Shown: positions 47,184 to 59,212, numbered from the stretch's first letter. The stretch: 64,000 nt of DNA from Linnemannia schmuckeri (GCA_029449235.1 JANATG010000010.1:1488001-1552000); one strand, 5' to 3'. The notes: generated by a model from the letters alone, not told the origin. Numbers and translations are program-made.

Positions 47184-47224
<41 letters not shown>
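47184..47224. repeat. A41 homopolymer
   Basis: Forty-one A in a row on the + strand, about 460 bases upstream of the xanthine dehydrogenase start; the longest homopolymer in the window. Confidence 0.95.
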
Positions 47225-47226
<2 letters not shown>

Positions 47227-49113
47227 GGAGTAAAGTTTTCCGAGAGGTGGGGGTTAAGATCGAACCTTGCTTCTCCTGTGCAAAGGTGGGGCACAAGACA
47301 AATAGAGAGTGAACACCTTTTCTCGGGCACGCACACTCCCATAACATGGGGTAAAGTCCACGTACATACGCATACTGAAAAGATCATCCTCCCTTTTGCG
47401 CAGAGAGAGTGTTAACACATCTAACGTCCAACAATCAAATGGCCCTTTGTATACTGTCCGCACGAACATATACATACACATACGCATTCACATTCACATT
47501 CACATTTACCCACTTCCTTCAGTCTGCTCCACTCGTCTACCAATGCGGACGACATACATCCACCCCTTTCTCTGATACTCCTCTCCAGTCTCCACTATCC
47601 CTCCGACCATTGTTGATGTCTGATCATTGACCGTTTCTTTATTGATCAGTCCATCTTACCGAGTGATCAGTCTGTGGGTCAAGAGAGCTGGGTCCTCTTC
47701 CTCACCCGCACTGATGACAAGAGAAGGCGAAGCGACAGAAGGGAACAGCCCGCCTGCCTGGTTGGTTGGTTTATTGGTTAACGGGCTAGTGCAACAAGCC
47801 CTTCTTTCCTCGTTCTCTTCTTCCTGGCTGCCCGCACAATTTCTTTCTCTTCTTAACTTCTCCACACATCCTAACAATCAATACCACCACTACTACCTAT
47901 GGGTACAAAATAAACATGTTTTTCCCCTCTCTTCTCACTGCTTTGTCCACGAGGATGTCGCACCAACGGGATGCACACAAAACCAGCCAACCATCCGTCC
48001 CCTGGTATAGCGTCTATGTCTCTCTTCTACTCGTCCTTCCCCTCCGGAATTTTTTTGCCCAAACAAACAAACAATTGAATTGAATTAACTACCAGGTGGA
48101 CCCACTTTTTTTTGAGGGGTGCACCACTTTTTTTATTTTAGACACACAAACCCTCACGCTCTCAAGTACGTTTTTCGTAGACCGACAAATCAAGCAGAGA
48201 CATACAGAGAGTATCCATAGGCTTGTACGAAAAAAGGGGATGAAGGGACCTTCTATCTCGTGGCAGCAAGACACACTTCACTACCCCGCATTTTGTTTGT
48301 TTCTTGATCATGAAGCAAGCATTGCAATTGATCATCAACAAGACCTTGATCATGAGGAAGGGCATGCATGGCAACGAAACAACAGAAACAACAAAAAGAG
48401 CAACTTATAATCCATCGAACAATTTTTTTTGCTCCTTCGGTCATTACTGAATACCTTCCTTCCTTATTCCGTCACCAACCCCATTCTGAACAAAACACAT
48501 CTTCGACTTCCCCACCCCCGCCTTTTGTTATATGTTTTCAATAGCTCAGGCCCATTGAATCTTTCTACTTTACTTCTCATTCTTCTTCCTGGCTCACTAT
48601 TGCAAACATGGATGTGTGCGCACAACCCCGCCCCCGCTTCTATTGCTTCATATCAGATATCAATTCAGGGACAGAAGAAAGAACAAGCGAGAATAAAATA
48701 AAAACCTGGGAAAATAAGGTTCCGTGATTGGTGACACAAACATGGGACAACCCATCCGAGACTTTCCCTTTCTTCCTTCGTCAGTCCTCTCGCTAAACTC
48801 CATCTTATTAGCCTCCTTTACACAATGTACCCGTTTGAAAAAATAATAATCGATGCTTTGGAAAATAATAATAAAATAAGGGCATGCGAGCATTGAGGAT
48901 TGAGATACAAACAAGCGTTACCTAAAAACGATCGATCGTTGTGTTTTTACTCCTGGGAAGAAAGTGACCAGTAAAAACAGGGGTATTTGAGCAGCTATGA
49001 GCTATGCAGGTTCAACCTCGTTGTTTATTCTTGTTTTGCTCGCTCTCTATTATTTTGCGGAAGATGTTGTTGTCTTGTTGTTGATATTGGGTGGTGATGC
49101 GTGGTTGGGCGGA

Positions 49114-50796
49114 TTAGGCCACCTTCTTCCGCTTCTTTGCTTCTCGGGCACCCCTGGATCGTTGCTGAAGCATGTCCGCCTCTTTAACCATCAGTTCGTA
49201 CTAATAGTATACGTTTACGAGAAAGAGAGGAAGAGAAAAAAGAGCGAGAGAAAAAGAGAAAGGGAGAGAGGGAGAGAAACCGAGGTCAGTCAAATAGGCA
49301 TTGAAAAAACGTGCTCCATTTTATCCAATCCAATTCATTCCTTGTTCCGGATGCTCGCCATTGGTATACGAGGATGGAAGAAACATCCATAATCGTTGCG
49401 GAGGTGGACCAGCTCCAGGCACCTTCCTTGATCCAATTGAGGTCGTGACTGTTGAAAAAAAAGAGTGAGTGAGTGTCACCCATATAAAACAAAGAAGTCC
49501 GGGGGTGGAGCCTTGACGAAATGGCGAAATACCCTATATATCCAGTTTGTTGATTTCCGTGGCCATGCCATGTTGTCTTTCCGTAGGGTAAAATACTGTA
49601 TAGTCCATTCAACCAATAAAACGCTCCTGGGTAAAGTTGATGGTGTGGAGGCGGGATAGGATCAAAGGGAGGAAATATCGGATCGTAGCATGGCCCGTTC
49701 CGGTATAGAGGATCTCTCCTCTCCTCATTTTTCACCTATGGAAAAGCCCCGTCCTGAGATGTCTCCCTGCCTGTCTTTACGGCCTTCCTGACAGTCCCTT
49801 TGCACCGACTCGTTCCTTTTGAACTCCATCCCCTATACATTGATTCCTTACCAAACTCGAATTCCTCCGAGCAGCCAGCTAAAAACACAAGAGAACAAGG
49901 GACGGAAGTGTAGGTAAAGTATCGATCGGATTAGCTCACTAGATTCAAAAAGACGAAAAAGGAACGAGCCCTCCGAAAAGGCTCCCTTCCCAATCAAGAG
50001 TCCAACAAAAAAAATGCACAATGCCACAAACCTTGACATCGTCCACGTTGACAGTGGACCTCCTGGCATGTCTATCATAGCAAAGCACACAATTGATAGT
50101 AAGAGTGGGTGTTAGAGCTGATGTCTAGGAAGGAAATAAGTCGTGATTTAAGTTCCAACAAAATCCATCAATACTTCTTTCGAGTTCTACTATTTCCCGA
50201 TATCCTTACTTTGCAAACATCTCCAGGTCTTTGCCCAGGGTTTCTAGATAATTATTTTCAACAGTAGGAAGGCTGATTAAGTCTCCAAACTTGTCATGTT
50301 TTCCCCACACCATGCCTACTAAAATGCTTTCACAGCAATGACACAGCAGCTCTTAGAAAGAAGAAACTGTACCAGCTTGGGCGAAGACAATCTCGGCCAG
50401 GGAAGCTATAAGCTGTGGTGTGATCGCCACATTCAGTTTCTCTTCTAGAATACGGCAACAGAAGGTAACGCAAAGAGCGGGTAAGCTAGACATCAAGGCA
50501 TTTGTCGAATGAAACATACACTACCGTGCATGAGTAAGATATGCAAGAGATTAAGGTGAGGACATACTTTCAGCATTGCATATCTCGCCGACTGTAAACC
50601 AGACCGCTGCCTTGAGTCGCTACAAAACGCCACCATAATAACAACAACAAACAAAGGAGTGCAGTTCAGAATGCGAGTGAGTGAGATGCAATGAAGGCCT
50701 ATTGTGAGAAAGAAGTTGGAAATAGAGTGCCATAAAAACGCGTTTGGGATGGCATGCAGTTTGTACCTCGCGTGGTCCTTCGTCAGTGTCGCTCAT
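49114..50796 (-). CDS. CENP-S / MHF1 histone-fold protein in seven small exons
   Basis: Assembled by hand because every exon is tiny: 50796-50767, 50619-50568, 50444-50373, 50243-50210, 50071-50032, 49878-49852 and 49200-49114. Phases agree throughout and give 113 residues. In order: MSDTDEGPRE; RLKAAVWFTVGEIC; LNVAITPQLIASLAEIVFAQ; ETLGKDLEMFAK; HARRSTVNVDDVK; LAARRNSSL; and a basic tail ending EAKKRKKVA. This follows the animal CENP-S/MHF1 histone fold (RLKAAVHYTVG; KDLEMFARHAKRTTINTEDVKLLARRS). The protein pairs with CENP-X/MHF2 at kinetochores and with FANCM helicases at stalled forks. The 27-base exon 6 and the 651-base last intron are unusual. It lies 160 bases downstream of TADA1 on the same strand. 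The first and last junctions are the least certain. Confidence 0.85.
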
Positions 50797-50958
50797 CACG
50801 TTGTCATGGGAAGGGCAAGTAGAGAGAAGGGCAAGTAGAGAGAAGAGCAGCGAATGCACAAGTCAGCCGGGGCTGCAAAAAACAATATTGTCACGTGCAG
50901 CAGTCCATTTCTTTCGCGAATCTTTTTACTTTTTTTATTCAAAAGCGAGACAAGAGCC

Positions 50959-52384
50959 TCAAAGTTCGATCATAGAATCCGAGACTTCGTCCTGATCGTC
51001 ACTCATATCAGCATCCTCATCTTCTTCTTCACTCTCCTCCTCCATAAGAATCGAAAGTAATTTTTCCACGTTCACAGGGTTCTCGACCAGCATGCTTGGA
51101 GAGATACCGATCGCAAAGGCAAGGTCTTTGGCTGTAATGGTCGTTGTCCGTTTAGAATTGAGGCCACTATTGGCATAAGAGGCCTGGTATGATGAAGACG
51201 ACAAGCCAGGTGGAGGGTCCAGTTGCATGAGGTGTGATGATGAAGCCCCTCCTGAAGATGATTCTCCTCCTCCTCCAAAGAATCCATTGTGCTGTGCTCC
51301 TGCGGCGCCCGCACCGCCTGCGCCGCCTACTGCTGCTTGAATTAGGTCCCGCCTGGGTACCGAAATTCCAAGAGCTCGATTCGACCTCAACTTGATAATA
51401 CAGTTGCTGACAATGCTTTTGATATGACTCTATAAAAATCAAGGATGCATAAGAAAAATATCAGTGGACGAAATTAAATACAGCTGGTGTTCAAGAAACG
51501 ATCCGTGAAAGTTAAAATGGCGGTGTCATACCTCCAATGCATGTAGCATCAATTCCACAGCAGTGTCCTGAACTCCTCCCATCAGCCCATTTTCCATGGC
51601 AACTGCTGTCATCCTATCCCGCATAGATTCGAAATCTGGCAGCTCCTTCGAGTCAAAACATAATGGTGCGTGGGCTCCTCGATTGTATTCCGTCTGTAGT
51701 GGTTGTTGAGTTATTGGTGGCGCCAATGGCTTTGATATGCGATGTTCCTTGAGTTTCTGCTTGACCACTCCACTATTCTTGTTTAAATCCTATTTTGGAG
51801 TAAAAATGCAAAAGAAGTCAGATAGTACACAATAACTCAAGTAGCTGTTCTAGCACATATGCGCGTCTCTTATTTACCTTGAGGCCCTTGATTCTTTCCC
51901 GTTCAGCTTTGCCGAGACTCATGACTTGATTCTTGATCTTTCGTCTCTTGGGATCCTTCTCCTTCAACAATTTCCCGTCCTTGCCTTTCTTTCCTTTTGC
52001 CCATCCTTCGGATCGCGTGCTCGGTGGTGGTGCATCCCGTTGTGCATTATGAATATTGGCGAGAATAAACTGATTGTGTAAAGGCGCTATGATAGCAGGT
52101 ATTCCAAAAAAAAAAAGTGCATAGTAAAAGGTATCAGTGACGAGTCGTGGAATTCCAAATATACCAAAACAGTGTGCTGTGCAGCTTTTTGATTTACCAT
52201 TCTTCCGGGAAAGATAGAGGTTGGCGTAGAAGTCAAACTCCTGGCGGTTGAGCTTTCCAGAGACAAAGTCTGTCAGTGCTTGCCAATAGGAGGGTCCATT
52301 GTCACCAAGGGCCTCTGCGAGTTGCTGTTTGAGAAGCAGGACATCCTGACGTCCATCCTTGTCTACTGGTGGCGGCAAGGGCAT
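50959..52384 (-). CDS. SAGA complex subunit Ada1/TADA1 (Hfi1) homologue
   Basis: Four exons: 52384-52198, 52086-51878, 51789-51532 and 51429-50959; 374 residues with matching phases. The N-terminus has the SAGA-Tad1 signature LAEALGDNGPSYWQAL...KLNRQEFDFYA followed, across the first intron, by LHNQFILANIHNAQ, closely paralleling human TADA1. A Lys/Arg-rich segment (GWAKGKKGKDGKLLKEKDPK) follows. Later exons carry FESMRDRMTAVAMENGL and SHIKSIVSNCIIKL, the histone-fold-like region of the family, then TAKDLAFAIGISPSML and an acidic tail (EEESEEEDEDADMSDD). Ada1 scaffolds the SAGA histone acetyltransferase coactivator in the nucleus, pairing with TAF12. It lies head-to-head with MRT4. Confidence 0.88.
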
Positions 52385-52754
52385 TGCGTGTGTTGCTGAT
52401 GTGTGAGAGAGGCGAGACTGTTCAAGTGAAAAAAAAAAAAAAGATTTGTGTTTCCTTGGTAATGGTACGTGTCGGTTAATGAGTCTTTTCGTCCCGAGTC
52501 CTGGTGTAAAGTACGAAGTGTTGTGTTGGGTGTGTGTGAGAAAGTGATGCGCCTCTGGTGTGTGCCCATCATCTCCTGTTCAGTCTTTAAAGACAGTCCC
52601 AAATGTTCAATTAGAGTGACTGCTGTCTGAAGGGACTTGTTTACATTTGTGCCTTTCAAAGGAAAAAAAGAAAAAAGAAAAAAAGAAAAAAATAACTTTT
52701 TTTTTGCATCTTCATCCCCTCCCTTCTAATCATAATCCCCATCCTCATAACACA
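52385..52754. promoter_or_regulatory. Shared promoter region of TADA1 (-) and MRT4 (+)
   Basis: Only 370 bases separate the two start codons, so the intergenic DNA must carry both promoters. It includes an A15 run at about 52427-52441, a T-rich stretch before the MRT4 start and a C/T-rich leader (CATCCCCTCCCTTC). No factor-binding site can be named with confidence. Confidence 0.6.
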
Positions 52755-53833
52755 ATGGCCAAGTCAAAGCGCAACAAAATCGGTGAGTACCCTTACCATC
52801 GATACTCTCTATGGCCTTGGACTGTCTTTACTCCAGCAGCCACCAACTGATGGTGCACTATAGACGAATCTCTCGACCTTGACACCATAGAGAGAGCTGC
52901 AGTACGACGGTGCCAGCAAGACGAATAACAATCTAGACGAGACAGCTGATAACCACAGCACAGTGCAGTAGCAGTGGATCGTATAGATACTTGTTAAAAG
53001 AAGAATAGAACAGCATACTTACCACCATTCTCTCTTATCTCTGTGAAACACTATAGTCCCTCTCACTCAGACCGACAAGAAGGGTCGTGCTGGAAAGGAT
53101 GCCTTGTACGAGCAGGTACCGTCAGAAACAGCCTGTACACGCCCACAGCCATTCAACCCTATCGCTTTGATTATCCTCCAACTCAGTTCAGCCACAGTAC
53201 AACACAACAGTCAGACTGACACTTCCCCACTTCAATGATAAAATTTGGACACTATAGATCAGAGAGAGCGCTGACCTTTACAAGTACATCTGGATCTTCT
53301 CTGTTGAGAACATGCGCAACACTTACTTGAAGACTGTCCGTTCAGAGTGGAAGACTTCCCGTTTCTTTTTCGGCCGCACCAAGGTGATGGCCAAGGCATT
53401 GGGAACTTCCCCCGAGGATGAGCACAAGGATAACCTCCACAAGCTCTCTGAGCAATTGGTCGGCCACGTTGGTCTTCTCTTCACCAATTCTGAGCCCGAC
53501 GAGGTCAGGGAGTTCTTTGCCAACTACACCGAATCTGATTTCGCTCGCTCGGGCATCAAGGCCACCAGCACCTTTGTCGTTCCCGCCGGCCCCGTCTACC
53601 GCGGCGAGGAGGTCTTCCCCCACAACATGGAGCCTCAGCTCCGGAGTTTGGGCATGCCTACCGTCTTGAACAACGGAATTGTTACCCTCACCAACGAGTA
53701 CCGTGTCTGCAAGGAGGGCCAGACCTTGACCCCTGAGCAAGCTCAGCTTTTGAAGCTCTTCCACGTCCAGATGGCCGAGTTCCATGTCACCCTCAAGTCC
53801 TACTACCATGAGGGCCACGTCCACCGTGCTTAA
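52755..53833 (+). CDS. MRT4: Ribosome assembly factor MRT4 (uL10/P0-like)
   Basis: Three exons: 52755-52782, 53057-53115 and 53258-53833; 220 residues, phases agreeing. It starts MAKSKRNKI-VPLTQTDKKGRAGK, then IRESADLYKYIWIFSVENMR, RTKVMAKALG, VGLLFTNSEPDEVREFFANY, SDFARSG and GPVYRGEEVFPHNMEPQLRSLGMPT, the classic MRT4 order. MRT4 occupies the uL10 (P0) site on pre-60S ribosomes in the nucleolus and is later exchanged for P0. The acidic extension of P0 is absent, which separates it from P0 itself. The short first exon, ending after nine codons, is common for ribosome-related genes in these fungi. Confidence 0.95.
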
Positions 53834-54102
53834 GTAACGGACAAGGACGACATACAAGTTGCTTTTTCTGTTTTACTATTTTATCATTCTCATTATACAT
53901 TCCATCCTTCTTTTTTTCACTCATATCCGAATCACCCGCACATCAGCATCCAAAAATCGTGTACCATAAATAAAAGACAAACGTTTTTCTCAGCAGCGAA
54001 TTGTCCAATTTATGTCACATGCCCGTTTTTTGTACAAAAGTGATCAGCATTTTCGTATCTCTTCACCGTTACTTTTCTTTTCCCCTTCCAATCTTACCCA
54101 TA

Positions 54103-54698
54103 ATGTATCTTCCGGGTCCAGTCCAGCTTGTTAATAATCTACAACCTCCAAGTACCAGGAATAAACTCTCACCACTCCACAGAACTGCGTTTTTGCTGGC
54201 CATTGCCATCGTCAACAGCACCCCGCTTGGAACATCCGTACTTGGTAAAACAGCCTCCCTTCTTGTTCGCGAGTCCCGCCTTTGTGTATTTTCAATGGTG
54301 CCTTGGGATGTTTTAACACTAGTAAGCAGAGCTGATAAGACGGCTCACTTTGTTGATATTTTGTTCGGGATGATACTCTTAGATCATCTAGGGCGGATCG
54401 TTCGGGACAGAGAACAGCAGCAAGAACAGCAGCAGATGCAGCAGAGGAGTATTGACGCCACCAATACTCAACAAGCAACATCTCTTCCAGAGGAAGAGGT
54501 TGAGAATGCAACGCTTGCTCGTCGGGATGACTCTTCGCCAGATCGGACACGCTCACAGTCACCTCGACCTACTGAGAAACCACAACAACAGCAGCAACAG
54601 ACGCAACAATCGGACTCTAATGATAACGCTGCGGTTGGTCGAGATCAATCGTGGGAATTACGTGAGAAGCTGCTGGAGACAGGCACGAAAACATAGAC

Positions 54699-54739
<41 letters not shown>

Positions 54740-56298
54740 GCTTTTGTTCTCCTCGTCCTGCAAAGTTAATGTAGATAACTTAATTTAACTTTGTACTTCA
54801 ACCACACTCGCATTATAGAAATTGATGCTTTGAAACGGTGGAAACTGAATCGTCAGTTGGAGGGGGATCGAGCGCGGCTTCGGGACCTTGAGGCGACTGA
54901 TGCATGTACTTGTCGAGGTGGTCAGCAGAATATGGCGAAGAGAAAGAAGCTCGGTACGTCTTCCTTGGTACCTCAACAATGTTCTTCTGGTGAAGGGACA
55001 GGGTCGAACTGTGAAACTACTTTTTTGCAGCGACAGCAAGAAAGTAACCCAGCATAATCACAGCAAATGCGAGTGGGAAAGTCTGTTCGTCGAGGTATAT
55101 ATGGCAGTGCGCTGTTTAACTCTCAAATTGGTGATTAACGCACTCCACTCTCAACAACAAAAACAATAGACTCGGCAGAAGACCTTATGCACTACAAACA
55201 TCGGCTCTTGGGCCATTTCGATGTCATGCGACGGAATCAGTTCTTTCTAGAGCTAGTGACAACAAGCGAGAAGCAAGTTATCAACAGAGTGGAAGTATCA
55301 ACATCGTTGTGGAACTTGTCGATGACGTCGAACTTGATCCAGGCTGTCAAGGAGGCTACGGCGATGCTCTGCTCACCCAAGATTCGGTTTGACCTCTCAG
55401 GAAGAGCCTATCTTCATACCATGGATGCTGTTCATGGTGAGGAAGTTGTCTGTTGATGCTTGAGCGCTGGGTTATCCTACTTAACGATGTATGAGATACT
55501 GAATGGCAAGCTTATCCTACTACAATAGAATACTTAAGGGAGCCGTTTCTCACTCGAGGGCAGTACAAGGGTGTCCTGCAAGTGCTGGAGTCCTCGTGGG
55601 AACAGATCATTCTCCCTATCCTTGCAGCCCCTACCCAGCCCCACATAGGGACACTGGCAACAACTCCCAGCGCTCTCCCTATTGCTCGATTTGGTGTCGC
55701 TGCTCGACATCAAACCGATCAACAGCAACAACACCAGGGAGAAGCACATCAAACCCGTTGCCTTGGAGGTCTACTCCGGATCCTGTTAGCTGTTCTGGTG
55801 CAGAATCTCGATGCGATCCTGCAATCGAGCTCATCATATAACCAACAACAGCAACATCAACATCAGGACCAGGCCATTGTTGGTGATGGAGGAGGTCGCT
55901 TTGCCAGGAGAACTCGACAGGTTGGAAAGACTAAGGCTGCAGAAAGAGTGGAGCGGACACGGAAGTCGCTTGCGAATCGGCAGATCCAACGACAACAGCA
56001 GAAACAGCAGGAAGAGAGGTGTGGGCAGATGGTAGAGATTGCATGCGGTCTTTTGAACGCGTACCGGCAGTCGTCTTTGTCTTTGGCGGAGCTTCTTGAG
56101 CGGAGGCGAGAACGACGACGTCGAATTGGCAGGAGTGACAGTGACAGTGGCGATATGGGTGAATCTCATGACAATGCCAATACTAACAGCAGCAACAGCA
56201 GCGCTTGGATCAGTAGTGTTGATGCAGATGAACTTAAACGCGTTCAAGGTGAAAAGAATCAACTCCAACGGCAATGGATACTTGCGTACGTGTGTTGA
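54103..56298 (+). CDS. Unrecognised multi-exon, Gln-rich protein
   Basis: Tentative exons 54103-54661, 54819-54953, 55170-55436 and 55529-56298 give 576 residues in frame. Exon 1 encodes a hydrophobic N-terminal half (TAFLLAIAIVNSTPLG; FVDILFGMILLDHLGRI) then a Gln/Glu and Ser/Pro region. The later exons (EIDALKRWKLNRQLEGDRAR; FDVMRRNQFFLELVTTSEKQ; GVLQVLESSWEQIILPIL; LAELLERRRERRRRIGRSDS) are helical. Intron 1 uses GTGAGA and contains a T39 run; if unspliced, exon 1 ends at TAG 54696. Splice sites of introns 2 and 3 are good. No family is recognised. The 3' end may include another few codons after a GTACGT donor at about 56287. Confidence 0.6.
54700..54738. repeat. T39 homopolymer
   Basis: Thirty-nine T in a row on the + strand, immediately after the open part of exon 1 of the unrecognised Gln-rich gene and probably within its first intron. 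Confidence 0.95.
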
Positions 56299-56930
56299 TT
56301 ACAGTGTGAGTGGTATGCACACTGAGTACCTTTCTGTTGTTATGCTATTTTCATCATAGATGACTGTAATCGCCTGATGAGTAGTATCTGCTCAATAGCC
56401 TTGTTCTCATCCGAGATATCAACAACAACAGCACGACCTCCGCGTAGTGGAATATCGGTATGGCTCGCCCACAGGCTCCAGCGCCTTGTCTCAATCGATT
56501 GCTTCCATTGAGTTTTTGTTTTGGTTCAGCAGCGTGAATATACATCCAGCAAAATTGTACAGTGCAAAAAAAGATTGATTGTTCTGAAGATTGTTGTACA
56601 TATTATTAATAATAAAAGGTCTACATGAGTCTATGGCTGAGGGAAGGAGTGATTATGAAAAAGGAATTAGGGACAGGAAAGTGTAATAGCTACAGCGCTG
56701 TATTTTTGTCATCAGTAGGAGAGAGAAGAAGAAAGAGGAGACATTATAGGAAAATGAAACAGCATGAGCAATGGTGGTGGAATACATTTAAAGGATAAAA
56801 AAAATGTGTGTATGGGTGTGCATGATCTTGACAATAATATGATGAGTGAAGGAGATATATACATGAAGGGAGAAAGTGAATGAAGTGAGAGTCATCAAAG
56901 AAAAAAGAAAAAGGAAGAGAAGAGAGGTCT
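56299..56930. other. Convergent 3' flanks, no gene seen
   Basis: 632 bases between two convergent genes. It has AATAAT/AATAAA words near 56610 and 56690 and GA-rich DNA at 56715-56745. Short frames here have no domain. Confidence 0.5.
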
Positions 56931-59212
56931 TTAAAGATCATGAACAACCCCAGAGATGAGTCCCCCAACAGCAACAAGACGGTTTTTGGCCTCGTGGTCC
57001 AAAAGACCAGTCAAGTGGTGGTGGTGCTGTTGGTGGTGATGATGGTGGAAGGATGGTCCTCCAGAGTGGAGGGCTGAGGAGGTGGCCGTAGTGGGCGTGG
57101 GGATCGAGCATGCCAGTGGGGGGATGGCCGAAGGTGGAGGCGAGGCCAAGGATGAGGAGGACGCTGAAGTCGAGATGGACGAGAGCGAGGTCGACACGTT
57201 GAGGGTAGGAGGAGTCGACATGGCGGGTGCCGTGGCCGAAGAAGTTGAGGAAGAGGCGGTCATCAAATGTTGTTGCTGCTGGTGGAATCGTTGCTGCTCC
57301 TGTTGGATCTGCTTCTGAAACATCTGGTTTTGACTGAGAAGAGGCGAATGTTCCTGTGTGTTAGTCGTACTGTAGTCGTGGGGTTGTTGTTGTTGGTTAT
57401 CGTAGCCATTGGGGGCCTGGGAAGGCATCAAGGCCGTCATGGAGGCCAGGGAGGACATGGCCATCGAGTACGTCGACTGAGGCTCAGCGGTGTAGGCTGT
57501 GTAGTCGTGGGTGGCGTAGGCGTGCTGGTTATAGGCATCCTGGTATTGAGTCTGGGTCGTCTGGTACTCGTGCTCCATCATAGGCGAGTATTGTCCAGCG
57601 GCAACCACAGCAGCCGCAGCGAACGATTCAACCTGATCGCGATCGTACATATGGTGGTGGATTGACGAGGTGGTATCGTCCAGATTTGTGGTGCCATCGG
57701 TCAAGGACTGGTACTGGTTCTGTTGGGTCAAGTGGGCGAGAGAGATCAAGTTGTTGTCAAAGGAGTGGACAACTGGGAGATCCATCTTGACCATGGTCGT
57801 AGGGGTCGAGCAGCCACTGCTCAAGGCCGACATATTTCCGTGAAGTCCGTTAGTGTTAAGCGACCCCAATCCCGAGAGTCCACTCATATCCGAGGGCGAC
57901 ATTCCAGTGCTGTTACCGAGCGACAACTCTGAGAGACCCATGTTAAGGCTTATGTGATGGGCGTGCATGGCAACGTTGTGCATCTGCTGGATCTGCTGCT
58001 GCTGGAGTTGGTTAAGTTGCTGCTGTTGTGTTGATTGCTGAGGATAATTGAATCCAGTGTTGAACGCCTGCTGATGACCGTTGTTTGAGTTTCCGAAAAA
58101 GCCAGAGTTGGAGGTGTGCATCAGGGGAGAGATGGGGGTCATGGTGCCCTGGTCGTCCTTGTTGATAATTCCATACTGTTGTTGCGAAGAAGAAGAGTGG
58201 TATTGGGCAGAGGCAGAGGTGGCAGAGGGAACAGTGGAGGATGTGGTCGAGAAAGTTGTGTCACAGGTGAGGCCGGCAGAGGCTGCAGAGGGCTGCTGTT
58301 GCTGGTGGTGAGGGTGATGGGGTGGATACTCGTTTTCTGGGAGGATGGGACGCTTGTTTTTGCTGTATTTGCGAACACCCAGGCAGGTCTGGCAGTTCTT
58401 GGTGAAGAGGGAGACCAATTCTGCAGGGACTTTGGAGTATGATTTTGTGATCTACATGAGGAAAGATGACCATGCAAGAGAGAAAAACAACACCATGAAC
58501 GGGAGAGAGGAAAGGAAGATGAGAGAGAGGGGATGGATTAACAAGAAGTTTTACGAGAGAAAGAGAGGAAGAGACAAGAGTGAGAGAAGGTGTGTGTGTG
58601 AAGGGAGTTGCGTGGCAAAGGTTAGACGAGAAGATTATGTGATGCAGGGTGTGGAGGAGAAAGAAGGGGAGAGAGAAAGGGAGAAGGAGAGAGAGAGAAG
58701 ACAGATAAAGAAGAAGGGGGAAGAGGAAAGGAGGATGGGATGTAAGGGCTAAGGGGACAGGGGAGGCGAAGAGTGATTGATGGTTGATGATGGGAGGTAA
58801 AATATACACCAAGATAAAAAACAAAACTTACGGCTGCAAAGGTCTTGTCGCGTCCGCCATGTCCAATGATGTGATGAAAGTAGCAAACCTTGTCATAGAG
58901 CTGCTCACGGACACACACTGGCTTGCCATTCTTCTTATCCAAAAGGATGCGAAGCTCGCCCACAACAGTGAAAACAAAGTGCTTACGGACCCACCACCGG
59001 AACTTTGGGTTGAAGATGGCAGTATTCTCTGGGTTGGTGAGGACCATGAGGCAGTCGTTGGCAAGTTGTTGGGTGATTAGGGCTTTGTTGCGTTTGCGGA
59101 TGTGGAGCTGGTTGATGTATCCCTCGACAAGGGTTTCGAAGGTCTCCGGGCTCAAGAATGAGTATGTTTGTGGCATGTAGAGTCCTGTGCTGCTGTTATT
59201 GATAGGTGCCAT
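56931..59212 (-). CDS. Integrase-type HHCC zinc-binding protein with Gln/Ser-rich tail, putative regulator
   Basis: Two exons, 59212-58832 and 58451-56931, 633 residues, phase 0. The N-terminal ~160 residues are folded: KFRWWVRKHFVFT, then VCVREQLYDKVCYFHHIIGH and GGRDKTFAA-ITKSYSKVP and FTKNCQTCLGVRK. H114, H118, C147 and C150 reproduce the H-x3-H-x28-C-x2-C zinc-binding module of gypsy-type retroelement integrases, including GHGGRDKT and the C-x2-C after a hydrophobic helix. There is no integrase catalytic core, reverse transcriptase, gag or terminal repeat. Instead the remaining ~470 residues are Gln-, Ser-, Thr- and His-rich with Ser/Thr-Pro sites (QQLNQLQQQQIQQM; HHHHHQQHHHHLTG), like a transcription activation region. 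The likely reading is a domesticated host gene. DNA or RNA binding is inferred. Confidence 0.75.

Larger units (their letters stand above)
46730..49113. other. Xanthine dehydrogenase promoter and gene-free spacer
   Basis: About 2.4 kb. The first ~400 bases upstream of the xanthine dehydrogenase ATG are purine-rich on the + strand, then comes an A41 run at 47184-47224. Open frames farther right (such as 47627-48010 on +) show no domain and overlap frames on the other strand. No RNA gene is recognised. Confidence 0.45.

Noticed and set aside
56931..59212. Intact gypsy-type retrotransposon
   Set aside because: No gag, protease, reverse transcriptase, integrase catalytic core or terminal repeats are seen; only the zinc-binding module remains, inside a spliced host-like gene.
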